This document shows, piece after piece, positions 9,514 through 18,267 of a stretch of DNA of 64,000 nucleotides. Each line of letters begins with the position of its first letter. The first letter of the stretch is position 1. The notes below the pieces were generated by a model. That model ran no database searches. It was not told where the DNA came from and saw only the letters and a list, made by a program, of their open reading frames with translations. This stretch comes from an uncultured Bacilli bacterium (GTDB lineage Bacteria > Bacillota_I > Bacilli_A > RF39 > UBA660): NCBI GenBank assembly GCA_934183165.1, contig CAKPRZ010000004.1:34157-98156 (forward strand), read 5' to 3'. Made by a program: the position numbers and the translations under genes.

Positions 9514-10041
9514 ATGAATAATGCAGATTTTAATGAATTTGAAATGATTATAAATGATATTATTACTAATAAACAAGTCTTAAAGATGAAAAATTATCGT
9601 CAACATTGCGATACCAATACATATGATCATTGTTATAATGCAGCTAAGTACTGTTATAAAATTTGTAAAAAACTTAATTTAGATTATAAATCGGCTACTA
9701 GGGCAGCTATGTTACATGACTTTTTTTTATACGATTGGAGAACTAGTAGAAAGACTAGAAAATATAAATCTTTTCATGCCTTTGTTCATGGAAAAGTTGC
9801 ATATGAAAATGCATCTGAATTATTTTTGCTTAATGAAAAAGAAAAAGATATTATAATTAAGCATATGTGGCCAGTTTCTTTTGAGATTCCTAGATCACGT
9901 GAAGCATTTATACTAACATTTGTTGATAAATATTGTGCTATTAGTGAAGTTTCTAGTTATATTTTTAGAAATTTGTCAACTAGAAGAGCTTGGAATTATG
10001 CTTATGTACTTATATATTCATTTATTTGTAAACTTAGATAA
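9514..10041 (+). CDS. HD-domain phosphohydrolase
   Basis: 175 aa from the second ATG (9514), which has GAGGG six bases upstream; the ATG at 9508 abuts that site. The H...HD signature is visible: YRQHCDTNTYDHCYNAAKYC, then AAMLHDFFLYDW, then a later HGKVAYENA and IIKHMWP. This pattern matches small HD-superfamily phosphohydrolases related to HDIG proteins. The substrate is unknown; nucleotides or nucleotidyl second messengers are usual. It is transcribed alone, with the MarR operon promoter starting 23 bases past its stop. Confidence 0.8.
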   Translation: MNNADFNEFEMIINDIITNKQVLKMKNYRQHCDTNTYDHCYNAAKYCYKICKKLNLDYKSATRAAMLHDFFLYDWRTSRKTRKYKSFHAFVHGKVAYENASELFLLNEKEKDIIIKHMWPVSFEIPRSREAFILTFVDKYCAISEVSSYIFRNLSTRRAWNYAYVLIYSFICKLR

Positions 10042-10063
10042 TTATTTATCTTTTTTTATTGCG

Positions 10064-10113
10064 TTGACAAAGTAAATATAATGAGTATAATTATTTTGTA
10101 AGGCAACTTACAA
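10064..10113 (+). promoter_or_regulatory. Promoter and MarR-type operator of the exporter operon
   Basis: TTGACA (10064-10069) and TATAAT (10086-10091) are 16 bases apart. Starting four bases after the -10 is the perfect inverted repeat TTGTAAGGCAACTTACAA (10096-10113; 7-bp arms, 4-base spacer), covering the probable transcription start. Palindromes of this size and TTG...CAA form are typical MarR operators, so binding here by the product of the next gene should repress the operon. Confidence 0.8.
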
Positions 10114-10134
10114 AGTGAATGAGTGGTGATAATT

Positions 10135-10572
10135 TTGAATAAGGCTGATATATTAAAAGAGTTAAAAAATCTTGATATATTAATATTGAAAAAAATTCCA
10201 TTTCATAAAGATGTTTTAAATTCTTCACAAGTTCCAACAATCAGTCAAATGCGTATAATTGAGTATATATTAGAACATAAGAATGAAAATGTATATCAAA
10301 AAGATTTAGAAGAAGTTCTGGGCTCAACTAGAGCTACAGTATCAAGTATTTTACATACTATGGAAAAAAATAATTTAATATTGAGAGAAACTAATTCTTG
10401 TGATACGAGAACCAAAAAGGTAGTATTAACATCAAATACTCTGGAGGCTTTTCAAAGCCGTAAGAGGGATTTTGATTTATTAAGTAGTAAAATGACAGAA
10501 GGAATTAGTGATGAAGAATTAGAAATATTTTTAAAAATTGCAGAAAAAATGAAAAATAATTTAGTAAAATAA
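10135..10572 (+). CDS. MarR-family transcriptional regulator
   Basis: 145 aa. The most likely start is TTG at 10135, with GGTGAT at 10125-10130 as ribosome-binding site; a GTG at 10123 would lie within that site's upstream edge. The winged helix-turn-helix runs over about residues 30-105: QMRIIEYILEH, then YQKDLEEVLGSTRATVSSILHTMEK, then the wing RETNSCDTRTKKVVLT. The DxRxK-like wing and the flanking dimerisation helices are standard MarR. A perfect palindrome overlaps its own promoter, and two ABC exporter genes follow, so it is almost certainly the autoregulated local repressor of that exporter. Confidence 0.9.
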   Translation: MNKADILKELKNLDILILKKIPFHKDVLNSSQVPTISQMRIIEYILEHKNENVYQKDLEEVLGSTRATVSSILHTMEKNNLILRETNSCDTRTKKVVLTSNTLEAFQSRKRDFDLLSSKMTEGISDEELEIFLKIAEKMKNNLVK

Positions 10573-10611
10573 TATGCTTAATCGTATATTTATATTTAGT
10601 AAGGAGGAAAT

Positions 10612-12375
10612 ATGTTTAAACTGTTTAAAGATTTAAAAAGAAGAGATTTCTTTTTTATAGTAATAATATTAGGCTTAATTGTAATGCAAGTTTGGCTAGA
10701 TCTTAGATTGCCTGATTATATGAGTGAAATTACAAAACTAATACAAACTGATGGAAGTAGTGTAAAAGACATTGCTTTGCAAGGTGCATATATGCTTTTG
10801 TGTGCATTCGGTAGTTTGTTATCAGCTGTAGTAGTAGGATATTTTGCTTCTGGGATAGCAACAGATTTTTCTTTTGGTTTAAGAGAAAAAATATTTGAAA
10901 AAATCGGGAAATTTTCTACTGCGGAAATTAAAAAATTCTCAACAAGCAGCTTAATTACAAGAACTACTAATGATGTTTCTCAAGTAGAAATGCTTTTATC
11001 AATGGGACTTCAAATGCTTATTAAGGCCCCTATTATGGTAGTATGGGCTGTTACTAAAATACTTAATAAAAGTATTGAATGGAGTATATTAACTGGTGTA
11101 GGAGTAGTAATATTAATGACAACTATAATTACATTAATGATAATTGTTTTACCTAGATTTGAAAAAGTTCAAAAACTTATTGATAAAGTTAATGGTGTTA
11201 CACGTGAGAATTTAACAGGTATTAGAGTAATTAGAGCATTTAATGCTGAAAAATTTCAAGAAAACAGATTTGGGAATGTTAATCAAAACTTAACTAGTAC
11301 TCAATTATTTAATCAAAGATGTTTTGCAGTATTAAATCCAGTAATGAATTTTGTTATGCACTTTTTAACATTAGGGATTTACTTTATTGGAGCTATTTTA
11401 ATCAATGATGCTGCAATGGTATCAAAAATAAATTTGTTTAGTGATATGGTAGTCTTTTCGAGTTATGGTATGCAAGTAATAATGGCATTTTTAATGCTTG
11501 CACTAACATTTATGATATTGCCTAGAGCTCAAGTATCAATAAGACGTATTAATGAAGTGCTAGATGAAGAAGAAAGTATAAAAGATGGAAATATCAAAAA
11601 AACAGATTCTGATTTAGTAGGAACAGTTGAATTTAAGAATGTATCATTTAAATACCCTGATGCAGATGAATATTTACTTAGAAATATATCATTTATTGCT
11701 AACAAAGGAGAAACAGTTGCATTTATTGGCTCTACTGGTAGTGGAAAATCAACTTTAATTAATTTAGTTCCCAGATTTTACGATGCTACTGATGGTGAGA
11801 TATTAATAGATGGTATAAATGTTAAAGATTATAGCCTAGAAGCACTTCATGATAAAATTGGATACGTTCCACAGAAGGCTGTGATGTTTACAGGAAGTGT
11901 TTATGACAATGTATTGTATGGTAATAAAAACGGTAAAAAAGCAACAAAAGAGGAAGCAAGAGAAGCAATAAGAATAGCACAAGGAACTGATTTTGTTGAA
12001 AAGATGGATAAACAATATGATTCACATATAGCAAGGGGTGGAACTAATGTATCAGGAGGACAAAAACAAAGACTAGCAATAGCTCGTGCCATAGCTAGAA
12101 ATCCTGAAATATATATATTTGATGACTCATTTAGTGCTTTGGATTATAAAACTGACGCTACTCTTCGTAAAGAGCTAAAAAAGCATACTAAGGATGCAAC
12201 TAGTATGATAGTAGCTCAAAGAATTGGTACTATTATTCATGCGGATAAAATTATTGTACTTGATAAAGGAAAATGTGTGGGTATGGGTACTCATAAAGAA
12301 TTATTAAAAAATTGTGATGTTTATAAAGAAATTGCTCTTTCACAATTGTCAAAGGAGGAGTTGGAAAATGCCTAG
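10612..12375 (+). CDS. Heterodimeric ABC exporter, subunit with degenerate catalytic site
   Basis: 587 aa: six membrane helices (about residues 10-320), then a nucleotide-binding domain. Walker A GSTGSGKST at 373-381, signature VSGGQ at 480-484. The Walker B reads IYIFDDSFSALD, with Asp505 where the catalytic Glu should be, and the H-loop is AQR with Gln536 in place of His. These two changes mark the non-catalytic half of heterodimeric multidrug exporters such as BmrCD, LmrCD and TM287/288. It lies 39 bases after the marR gene behind AAGGAGG. Likely role: drug or lipid export, controlled by the adjacent MarR protein. Confidence 0.92.
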   Translation: MFKLFKDLKRRDFFFIVIILGLIVMQVWLDLRLPDYMSEITKLIQTDGSSVKDIALQGAYMLLCAFGSLLSAVVVGYFASGIATDFSFGLREKIFEKIGKFSTAEIKKFSTSSLITRTTNDVSQVEMLLSMGLQMLIKAPIMVVWAVTKILNKSIEWSILTGVGVVILMTTIITLMIIVLPRFEKVQKLIDKVNGVTRENLTGIRVIRAFNAEKFQENRFGNVNQNLTSTQLFNQRCFAVLNPVMNFVMHFLTLGIYFIGAILINDAAMVSKINLFSDMVVFSSYGMQVIMAFLMLALTFMILPRAQVSIRRINEVLDEEESIKDGNIKKTDSDLVGTVEFKNVSFKYPDADEYLLRNISFIANKGETVAFIGSTGSGKSTLINLVPRFYDATDGEILIDGINVKDYSLEALHDKIGYVPQKAVMFTGSVYDNVLYGNKNGKKATKEEAREAIRIAQGTDFVEKMDKQYDSHIARGGTNVSGGQKQRLAIARAIARNPEIYIFDDSFSALDYKTDATLRKELKKHTKDATSMIVAQRIGTIIHADKIIVLDKGKCVGMGTHKELLKNCDVYKEIALSQLSKEELENA

Positions 12376-14323
12376 GCCTGGAAATAGATTTGAAAAATCA
12401 AAAGATTTTAAAGGAGCTATGAAAAGATTATTCACTTCATTAAAAAAATGGCATGTATTACTTGGAATTGTTTTAATTCTTTCTATGGTAAGTGCAGTAT
12501 TTGCTTTAGTAGCGCCAAATAAACTTTCTGATTTAACTGATGAGATAACAATTGGTATTCAGCCTAAAATTAGTGAAAATATAATAAAAGATATTATGGC
12601 TGATGATAAAATCCCAATGGAAGACAAAATAAAGTTTCAACAAGAATTATCTAGTATGGATAAAGATTCAACTAATGAAGAAAAGTTAAAAGCAATTGAT
12701 AATTTTCCAGATTCAATAAAAAAGGTAATTGAACCTAAAATAAATATGACACGTGTTAAGAAAATAGCAATATTTCTAGCATGTTTATATATAGCTAGTT
12801 CAGCTTTTAATTATATTCAAGGATTTTTAATGGCAACTGTTTCAAATAATTTTGCTAAAACCTTGAGAAAAAGTATAAGTACAAAAATTAATAAATTACC
12901 ACTTAAATATTTTGATTCACATGAAACGGGTGATATTTTATCAAGAATTACTAATGATGTTGATACTATGGCTCAAAACATGAATCAGAGCCTTTCATCT
13001 TTAGTAGCTAGTATGACATTATTTATTGGCTCTATTATAATGATGTTTGTTACTAATTGGATAATGGCAATAACTGCTATCCTAGCTAGTTTATTTGGCT
13101 TCTTATTTATGGGAACAATTCTTAGTAAGAGTCAAAAATATTTTGTGCAAAGACAATCTAGATTAGGAGACTTAAGTGGATATGTTGAAGAAATATATAG
13201 TGGTCATAATGTTGTAACTACTTATAATGGTACTAAAAAAGCTAATGATGATTTTAGAAAATTGAATAAATCATTGGCTGAATGTAGTAGAAAAAGTCAA
13301 TTTTTATCTGGACTTATGCAACCATTTATGTCCTTTATTGGCAATTTTGGATATGTTGCGGTTTGTATAGTAGGTGCTCTTTTAGTTATTAACAATACTA
13401 TTTCCTTTGGTGTAATAGTAGCATTTATGATTTATGTCAGATTATTTACTAATCCACTTATAGAATTTGCACAAGGCATGACTAGTTTGCAGTCAACAGC
13501 GGCAGCTAGTGAACGCGTATTTGAATTTTTAGATGAAGAAGAAATGGCAAGTCAAAAAAAGATAAAAGGTCACTTAGATAAGGATAAAGTAAAAGGTGAA
13601 ATAGAATTTGACAAGGTTAAATTTGGATATGATGAAAATAGAATTATAATTAAAGATTTTAGTGTTAATGTAAAACCTGGTCAAAAAATTGCTATAGTAG
13701 GTCCAACTGGTGCTGGAAAAACTACAATGGTAAATTTACTTATGAAATTTTATGAGATAAATGATGGTAATATTACAATTGATGATGTTTCAACAACGGA
13801 ATTAACAAGAGAAAATATTCACGATTTGTTTGTTATGGTACTTCAAGATACATGGCTATTTGAAGGAAGTGTTAGAGATAATTTGAAGTTTAATAATAAC
13901 GATATATCAGATGAAGAACTTTGGAATGTATGTAAAAAAGTTGGAATTGATCATTTCATTAAGACTTTACCAGGAGGATTAGATTCTAAAATAGATGATG
14001 GAGATTCAATTAGTCAAGGACAAAAGCAATTACTTACAATCGCAAGAGGAATGGTTAAAAATGCACCATTTTTAATTCTTGATGAGGCAACATCTAATGT
14101 TGATACTAGAACAGAAGAATTAGTTCAAAAGGCAATGGATAATTTAGCTAAGGGTAAAACTTCATTTATTATTGCTCATAGGTTATCTACAATTAAAAAT
14201 GCAGATTTGATTTTAGTTATGGATCAAGGTAATATTATTGAACAAGGAACTCATGATGAATTAATACAAAAAGATGGTTTCTATGCTAAATTATATAATT
14301 CACAATTCGAAAGTATTGAATAA
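12368..14323 (+). CDS. Heterodimeric ABC exporter, catalytically complete subunit
   Basis: 651 aa from the ATG at 12368, which follows AAAGGAGGAG and overlaps the end of the first subunit gene by eight bases; a longer reading from 12314 is not supported. Six membrane helices, with an extended polar insertion of roughly 75 residues between helices 1 and 2, precede the nucleotide-binding domain: Walker A GPTGAGKTT from 445, Walker B ILDEATS with Glu573, H-loop His604. Its signature is altered to SQGQ (549-552). Because each ATP site joins one subunit's Walker motifs to the other's signature, this altered signature faces the first subunit's degenerate Walker B, as expected for a one-active-site heterodimer. 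Confidence 0.92.
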   Translation: MPRPGNRFEKSKDFKGAMKRLFTSLKKWHVLLGIVLILSMVSAVFALVAPNKLSDLTDEITIGIQPKISENIIKDIMADDKIPMEDKIKFQQELSSMDKDSTNEEKLKAIDNFPDSIKKVIEPKINMTRVKKIAIFLACLYIASSAFNYIQGFLMATVSNNFAKTLRKSISTKINKLPLKYFDSHETGDILSRITNDVDTMAQNMNQSLSSLVASMTLFIGSIIMMFVTNWIMAITAILASLFGFLFMGTILSKSQKYFVQRQSRLGDLSGYVEEIYSGHNVVTTYNGTKKANDDFRKLNKSLAECSRKSQFLSGLMQPFMSFIGNFGYVAVCIVGALLVINNTISFGVIVAFMIYVRLFTNPLIEFAQGMTSLQSTAAASERVFEFLDEEEMASQKKIKGHLDKDKVKGEIEFDKVKFGYDENRIIIKDFSVNVKPGQKIAIVGPTGAGKTTMVNLLMKFYEINDGNITIDDVSTTELTRENIHDLFVMVLQDTWLFEGSVRDNLKFNNNDISDEELWNVCKKVGIDHFIKTLPGGLDSKIDDGDSISQGQKQLLTIARGMVKNAPFLILDEATSNVDTRTEELVQKAMDNLAKGKTSFIIAHRLSTIKNADLILVMDQGNIIEQGTHDELIQKDGFYAKLYNSQFESIE

Positions 14324-14347
14324 ACAGGATTTTACTCCTGTTTTTTT
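14323..14347 (+). terminator. Intrinsic terminator
   Basis: AACAGGA and TCCTGTT form a 7-bp stem followed by a run of T. It ends the MarR-exporter operon. Confidence 0.9.
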
Positions 14348-14351
14348 AAAA

Positions 14352-14381
14352 TTGCCTTATTTTTCTTGCTGTAATTATAAT
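14352..14381 (+). promoter_or_regulatory. Promoter of the ABC-2 transporter operon
   Basis: TTGCCT (14352-14357) and TATAAT (14376-14381) are 18 bases apart. Transcription would begin near 14388, giving a leader of about 95 bases. Confidence 0.5.
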
Positions 14382-14434
14382 ACTATGTTATTCTTGTTGT
14401 GACGTTTGCAAAAAAATTATATTTTTTATATCTA

Positions 14435-14458
14435 CTACATATAAAAATGTAGTTTTTT
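14435..14458 (+). terminator. Terminator-like hairpin in the leader of the ABC-2 operon (possible attenuator)
   Basis: CTACAT-ATAAAA-ATGTAG followed by six T lies 27 bases before the start codon of the ABC-2 ATPase gene and downstream of its apparent promoter. The preceding operon already has its own terminator at 14323-14347, so this second one sits in the leader. No known riboswitch fold was recognised around it. Confidence 0.5.
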
Positions 14459-14484
14459 GCGTTCTAGAAAAGGAGTGTGATAAA

Positions 14485-15465
14485 ATGTCATTCATCGAAG
14501 TAGAGCACATAAGTAAAACTTTTAAAGTCGTCAAAAGAGGAAAAGGCGCCAAAGAGGCACTAAAGTCCTTCTTTAGACGAAAGTACAAAATAGTTAATGC
14601 TATTTCAGATGTATCTTTTTCTATTGAAAAAGGTGAAATCGTTGGTTATATTGGACCAAATGGTGCTGGTAAATCTACTACTATAAAAATATTAAGTGGA
14701 ATACTAACACCAGACGATGGTACTTGTATAATTGATGGTATGACACCTTGGAAAGATAGAGAAAAGTATGTAAAAAGAATTGGTGTTGTGTTTGGACAAA
14801 GAAGTCAATTATGGTGGGATATACCTAGTTCTGATACTTTTGATTTATTAAAAGATATCTATAATATTTCAGATGATGAGTTTGAAAAAAACAAAACTGA
14901 ATTAATTGACGCCTTGAACTTGAAAGATATTATAGATGTTCCGGTAAGGCAGTTGAGCCTAGGACAGAGAATGCGTTGTGAAATAGCAGCATCCCTACTA
15001 CATAATCCAGAAATACTGTTTTTAGATGAACCTACTATTGGATTAGATGCTGTATCAAAACAAATATTACGTGACTTTATTAAGAAAATAAATAAAGAAA
15101 AACAAGTAACCATTATACTTACTACTCATGATATGAGTGATATTGAGTCACTTGCTAAGAGAATTATCTTAATAGGAAAAGGTAATGTTTTATATGATGG
15201 TTCTTTGAAAAGCTTAAAACATAAGTATGGTAATAATAAATATTTAACTATTGTTACTAAAGATAAATTAAGTCTTAAACATAAAGGAGTAATTTCATCC
15301 GTTAAAGATATTGAGGGGTATCATTTTGTAATAGATTCAGATATTATTAATATTTCTGATTTTTTAAATATTATATCTAATAAGGTCAATATAGATGATG
15401 TAGAAATAGATAATGAAAATATAGATAATATTATTGTTAGATTATATGAGGAGTACCATATATGA
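14485..15465 (+). CDS. ABC-2 transporter ATP-binding protein
   Basis: 326 aa. Walker A GPNGAGKST, signature LSLGQRMR and Walker B ILFLDEPTIGLD are all intact, and the FGQRSQLWWDIP segment after the Q-loop is the mark of the subfamily that pairs with DUF990-type (ABC2_membrane_6) permeases. GGAGTGTGATAAA precedes the ATG. The stop overlaps the start of the first permease gene by four bases (ATGA), and a second permease gene follows, giving a complete importer/exporter of the daunorubicin-resistance-like ABC-2 group. The substrate is unknown. Confidence 0.92.
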   Translation: MSFIEVEHISKTFKVVKRGKGAKEALKSFFRRKYKIVNAISDVSFSIEKGEIVGYIGPNGAGKSTTIKILSGILTPDDGTCIIDGMTPWKDREKYVKRIGVVFGQRSQLWWDIPSSDTFDLLKDIYNISDDEFEKNKTELIDALNLKDIIDVPVRQLSLGQRMRCEIAASLLHNPEILFLDEPTIGLDAVSKQILRDFIKKINKEKQVTIILTTHDMSDIESLAKRIILIGKGNVLYDGSLKSLKHKYGNNKYLTIVTKDKLSLKHKGVISSVKDIEGYHFVIDSDIINISDFLNIISNKVNIDDVEIDNENIDNIIVRLYEEYHI

Positions 15466-16265
15466 AATTTTATTACTCTTACTTTAAACTAAAGTTTATA
15501 TCAGGACTTCAGTATAGAACTGCTGCGATAGCAGGTGTTTCTACTCAAATATTTTTTGGACTTATATTTATTATGGTATATGTTGCTTTTTATTCATCTA
15601 ATTCTTTAGATTTATCATTTAATCTTCAACAAGCTGTAACTTATGTGTGGTTAGGTCAATGTTTTTTCTCGTTAGTTAATATGTTTTATAAAGATAATGA
15701 AATATTTGACATGATAAAGAAAGGCGACATTGCTTATGAATTAATAAGACCTAAAAAATTATATTTTGTTTGGTTTTCTAAAATAATAGGTCAGAGACTA
15801 GCAATGGTTTCTTTAAGATGTATGCCAGTTATAATTATTTCATTATTGTTACCTAAACCTTATAATTTATCTTTGCCAGTAAGTGTTTTTAGCTTTATTC
15901 TTTTTTTTGTAACTTTAATTATTGGAACATTATTAATGACTTCTATTATAACACTATATCATGTAATAACACTAAGTACATTAAATGAAAAAGGAGTAAC
16001 TAATATCTTTATTGCTGTAGCAGATTTATTATCAGGTTTAGTAGTACCAATTCCTTTGTTTCCTAAGTTTTTACAAATTATTTCTGATTACTTACCATTT
16101 AGATATATAAGTGATTTACCTTTTAGAATATATTCAGGAAACATTGGTATTAGTGAAGGTTTAATAGGAATATTAGTTCAAGTAATATGGATAATTATAA
16201 TTACTATTGCTGGATATATCCTTACTAATAAATCACTTAAAAAAGTAGTGGTACAAGGAGGTTAG
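15462..16265 (+). CDS. ABC-2 family permease subunit 1
   Basis: 267 aa with six hydrophobic segments and a cytoplasmic DMIKKGDIAYELIRPKK loop, which is typical of the ABC2_membrane_6 (DUF990) family. It is translationally coupled to the ATPase gene through a 4-base overlap. The ORF ends one base before the next permease gene, so the two permeases are made together and presumably form a heterodimeric channel for the ATPase. Confidence 0.88.
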   Translation: MKFYYSYFKLKFISGLQYRTAAIAGVSTQIFFGLIFIMVYVAFYSSNSLDLSFNLQQAVTYVWLGQCFFSLVNMFYKDNEIFDMIKKGDIAYELIRPKKLYFVWFSKIIGQRLAMVSLRCMPVIIISLLLPKPYNLSLPVSVFSFILFFVTLIIGTLLMTSIITLYHVITLSTLNEKGVTNIFIAVADLLSGLVVPIPLFPKFLQIISDYLPFRYISDLPFRIYSGNIGISEGLIGILVQVIWIIIITIAGYILTNKSLKKVVVQGG

Positions 16266-16266
16266 G

Positions 16267-17043
16267 ATGAAGTTATATTTTAAAGCATTTAAATTACATT
16301 TTAAATCTATGTTAGAGTATAGAGGATCTTTTATTATTTCTTTCTTATCACAAATAATAGTGTTCTTCTCATATTATTTCATTATTCTTTCTTTATTTGA
16401 CAAGTTCGATAATATTAAAGGCTTTACTTTATATGAGGTGTTGCTTTGCTTTTCAATAATTCAATTTGGTTATGCTTTTTGTGAATGCTTTGCGAGAGGA
16501 ATAGATAAATTTGATACGATTATTATAAATGGAGATTTTGATAGATTATTATTAAGACCTAAAAATATTATTTTGCAAGTTTTATGTAATGATGCTGATT
16601 TTGTAAAATTATCAAGATTAATCCAAGCATTAATAGTTATGGTAATAGCGCTTATAAATCTTAATATTAAGTGGAGTATTATCAAAGTTATAACTTTAAT
16701 ATTAATGATGTCTAGTGCGATAGCAATATTCTTTGGTATTTTTTTACTTGCTGCTGCTTACTGTTTTATTACGGTACAAGGTTTAGAAGTAAGAAACGTA
16801 TTTACTGATGGTGGTAAATATATGGCACAGTATCCTATTGGAATATTTAATAAAAGCTGGGTTTTATTTTTTACTTTTATTATACCTTATGCGTTTGTAA
16901 ACTATTATCCGTTATTATATTTCATTGGTAAGAGTAATAATACTTATTATGGAATTTTTCCTTTGCTTGTGTTTTTATATTTAATTCCATGTTTTATTAT
17001 ATTTAATAAAGGAATAAAAAGATATACTAGCGTTGGATCGTAA
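16267..17043 (+). CDS. ABC-2 family permease subunit 2
   Basis: 258 aa, six hydrophobic segments. The loop FDTIIINGDFDRLLLRPKN corresponds to the GDIAYELIRPKK loop of the preceding permease, showing the same family and a shared fold. AAGGAGG lies within the end of the preceding gene and sets the start. No clear terminator follows, but a strong promoter begins eleven bases after the stop. Confidence 0.88.
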   Translation: MKLYFKAFKLHFKSMLEYRGSFIISFLSQIIVFFSYYFIILSLFDKFDNIKGFTLYEVLLCFSIIQFGYAFCECFARGIDKFDTIIINGDFDRLLLRPKNIILQVLCNDADFVKLSRLIQALIVMVIALINLNIKWSIIKVITLILMMSSAIAIFFGIFLLAAAYCFITVQGLEVRNVFTDGGKYMAQYPIGIFNKSWVLFFTFIIPYAFVNYYPLLYFIGKSNNTYYGIFPLLVFLYLIPCFIIFNKGIKRYTSVGS

Positions 17044-17053
17044 TGTTGTCACA

Positions 17054-17082
17054 TTGACAAAAAATGTAAAATATGGTATCAT
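17054..17082 (+). promoter_or_regulatory. Strong promoter (class shared with 24336-24364)
   Basis: TTGACA (17054-17059) and TATCAT (17077-17082) are 17 bases apart. The spacer, the -10 and the following ATATGCCAACGTA are almost the same as in the promoter at 24336-24364, which serves the acyl-ligase gene. Confidence 0.85.
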
Positions 17083-17132
17083 ATGCCAACGTAGTAGTAA
17101 ATATATAGAATTTTTAGGGGGAGCAGTATAGT

Positions 17133-18215
17133 ATGAACTTAGAAAATTTGAAATATTGGATTGACAAAGATGGAAATAAAGTTTATGGTAATCCAAAAAA
17201 ATATAATAAACCACTTGAATATTTAATGAGTAATAATCCTGAAGATGTAATTTCAAAGAAAGGAATAAGGATAAGGAAAATAATTCATCCTGTTTTTGTT
17301 AAATTATTGCCACTTACATCGAAAAATAAATTAAAAATAGTAAAGGATAATGAATACAGTGGAAAAATACCTAAAGATAAAAAAATAATATTTGTTGCTA
17401 ATCATGGCTTTAAAGATGATGTTGCTTTAACTTTGATGAGCGCTAAACATCATGCTTATCCAGTGTTTGCTAGTATACCGGATTTCTTTTATACAATTGA
17501 TGGATATGCTTTGTGGGCTAATGGTGTTATCCTTATGGATAGGAAAGATAAGGAAAGTAAAAATGCGGTTTTACCTAAGATTAATTATGCATTTAGTCAG
17601 GGCTTAAAAAGAATTATAATATTTCCTGAAGGAGTTTGGAATAAAAATCCTAATGAAATGGTGCTTGATTTGTGGAAGGGAGCAGTATTAGCGGGAAAAG
17701 CAAATGATGCTTTAATAGTCCCTATATCAAATTTAAATAAAGATATGAAAATAGATAATGATGTTTCAAAGGGTAAAAAAGGAATTTGTTATTCATCTAT
17801 TGGGAAACCTATTGATGTATCAAATATGACTGTTGAAGAAGCTGTGACTAATGTTAGAGATGCATTAGCAACAGGCAAATATAATTTAACTGAAAATTAC
17901 TCAACTGACTTTAGGGATAACCTTGGATATAATAGTGAAGAGTATTGGGATAACTATGTAAGTGAGTTAATATCAACTGCACATATGGTTAAAGACTGTA
18001 CTATAATAAATGAAGATGGAACAATAAAAAAAGTTGATTCGAGAGCTTATGATTATGAGATAGAAAATAGTGCAGACTTTAGAAGAGAAGATAAGATTAG
18101 TGAATTTTATGTTTTTGAAACAACTAACATGTTACCATTAAATAAAAATAATATGAAAATACTTGTAAAAACGTTACCAGTTAAAAATAAAAATAAAAAT
18201 TATTTTGAAGAATAG
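17133..18215 (+). CDS. PlsC-family 1-acyl-glycerol-3-phosphate acyltransferase-like protein
   Basis: 360 aa. The acyltransferase HX4D motif is seen as NHGFKDD in the region after IIFVANHG, and the second block as IIIFPEGVWN; both are diagnostic for the PlsC (LPLAT) superfamily. The N-terminal 60 residues and the charged C-terminal third are not standard PlsC, which is usually about 200-250 aa, so the acceptor is uncertain. AGGGGGAG precedes the ATG. It has its own strong promoter and a terminator at its end. A pseudokinase gene follows, mirroring the ligase-pseudokinase pair at 24417-28304. Confidence 0.8.
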   Translation: MNLENLKYWIDKDGNKVYGNPKKYNKPLEYLMSNNPEDVISKKGIRIRKIIHPVFVKLLPLTSKNKLKIVKDNEYSGKIPKDKKIIFVANHGFKDDVALTLMSAKHHAYPVFASIPDFFYTIDGYALWANGVILMDRKDKESKNAVLPKINYAFSQGLKRIIIFPEGVWNKNPNEMVLDLWKGAVLAGKANDALIVPISNLNKDMKIDNDVSKGKKGICYSSIGKPIDVSNMTVEEAVTNVRDALATGKYNLTENYSTDFRDNLGYNSEEYWDNYVSELISTAHMVKDCTIINEDGTIKKVDSRAYDYEIENSADFRREDKISEFYVFETTNMLPLNKNNMKILVKTLPVKNKNKNYFEE

Positions 18216-18241
18216 AAAAATATTTTATCTATTCTTTTTTT
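18209..18241 (+). terminator. Intrinsic terminator
   Basis: AGAATAG and CTATTCT form a 7-bp stem around an AT loop, followed by seven T. It overlaps the stop of the acyltransferase gene. Confidence 0.85.
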
Positions 18242-18267
18242 ATGATAAAATTATGATAGGTGATAAT

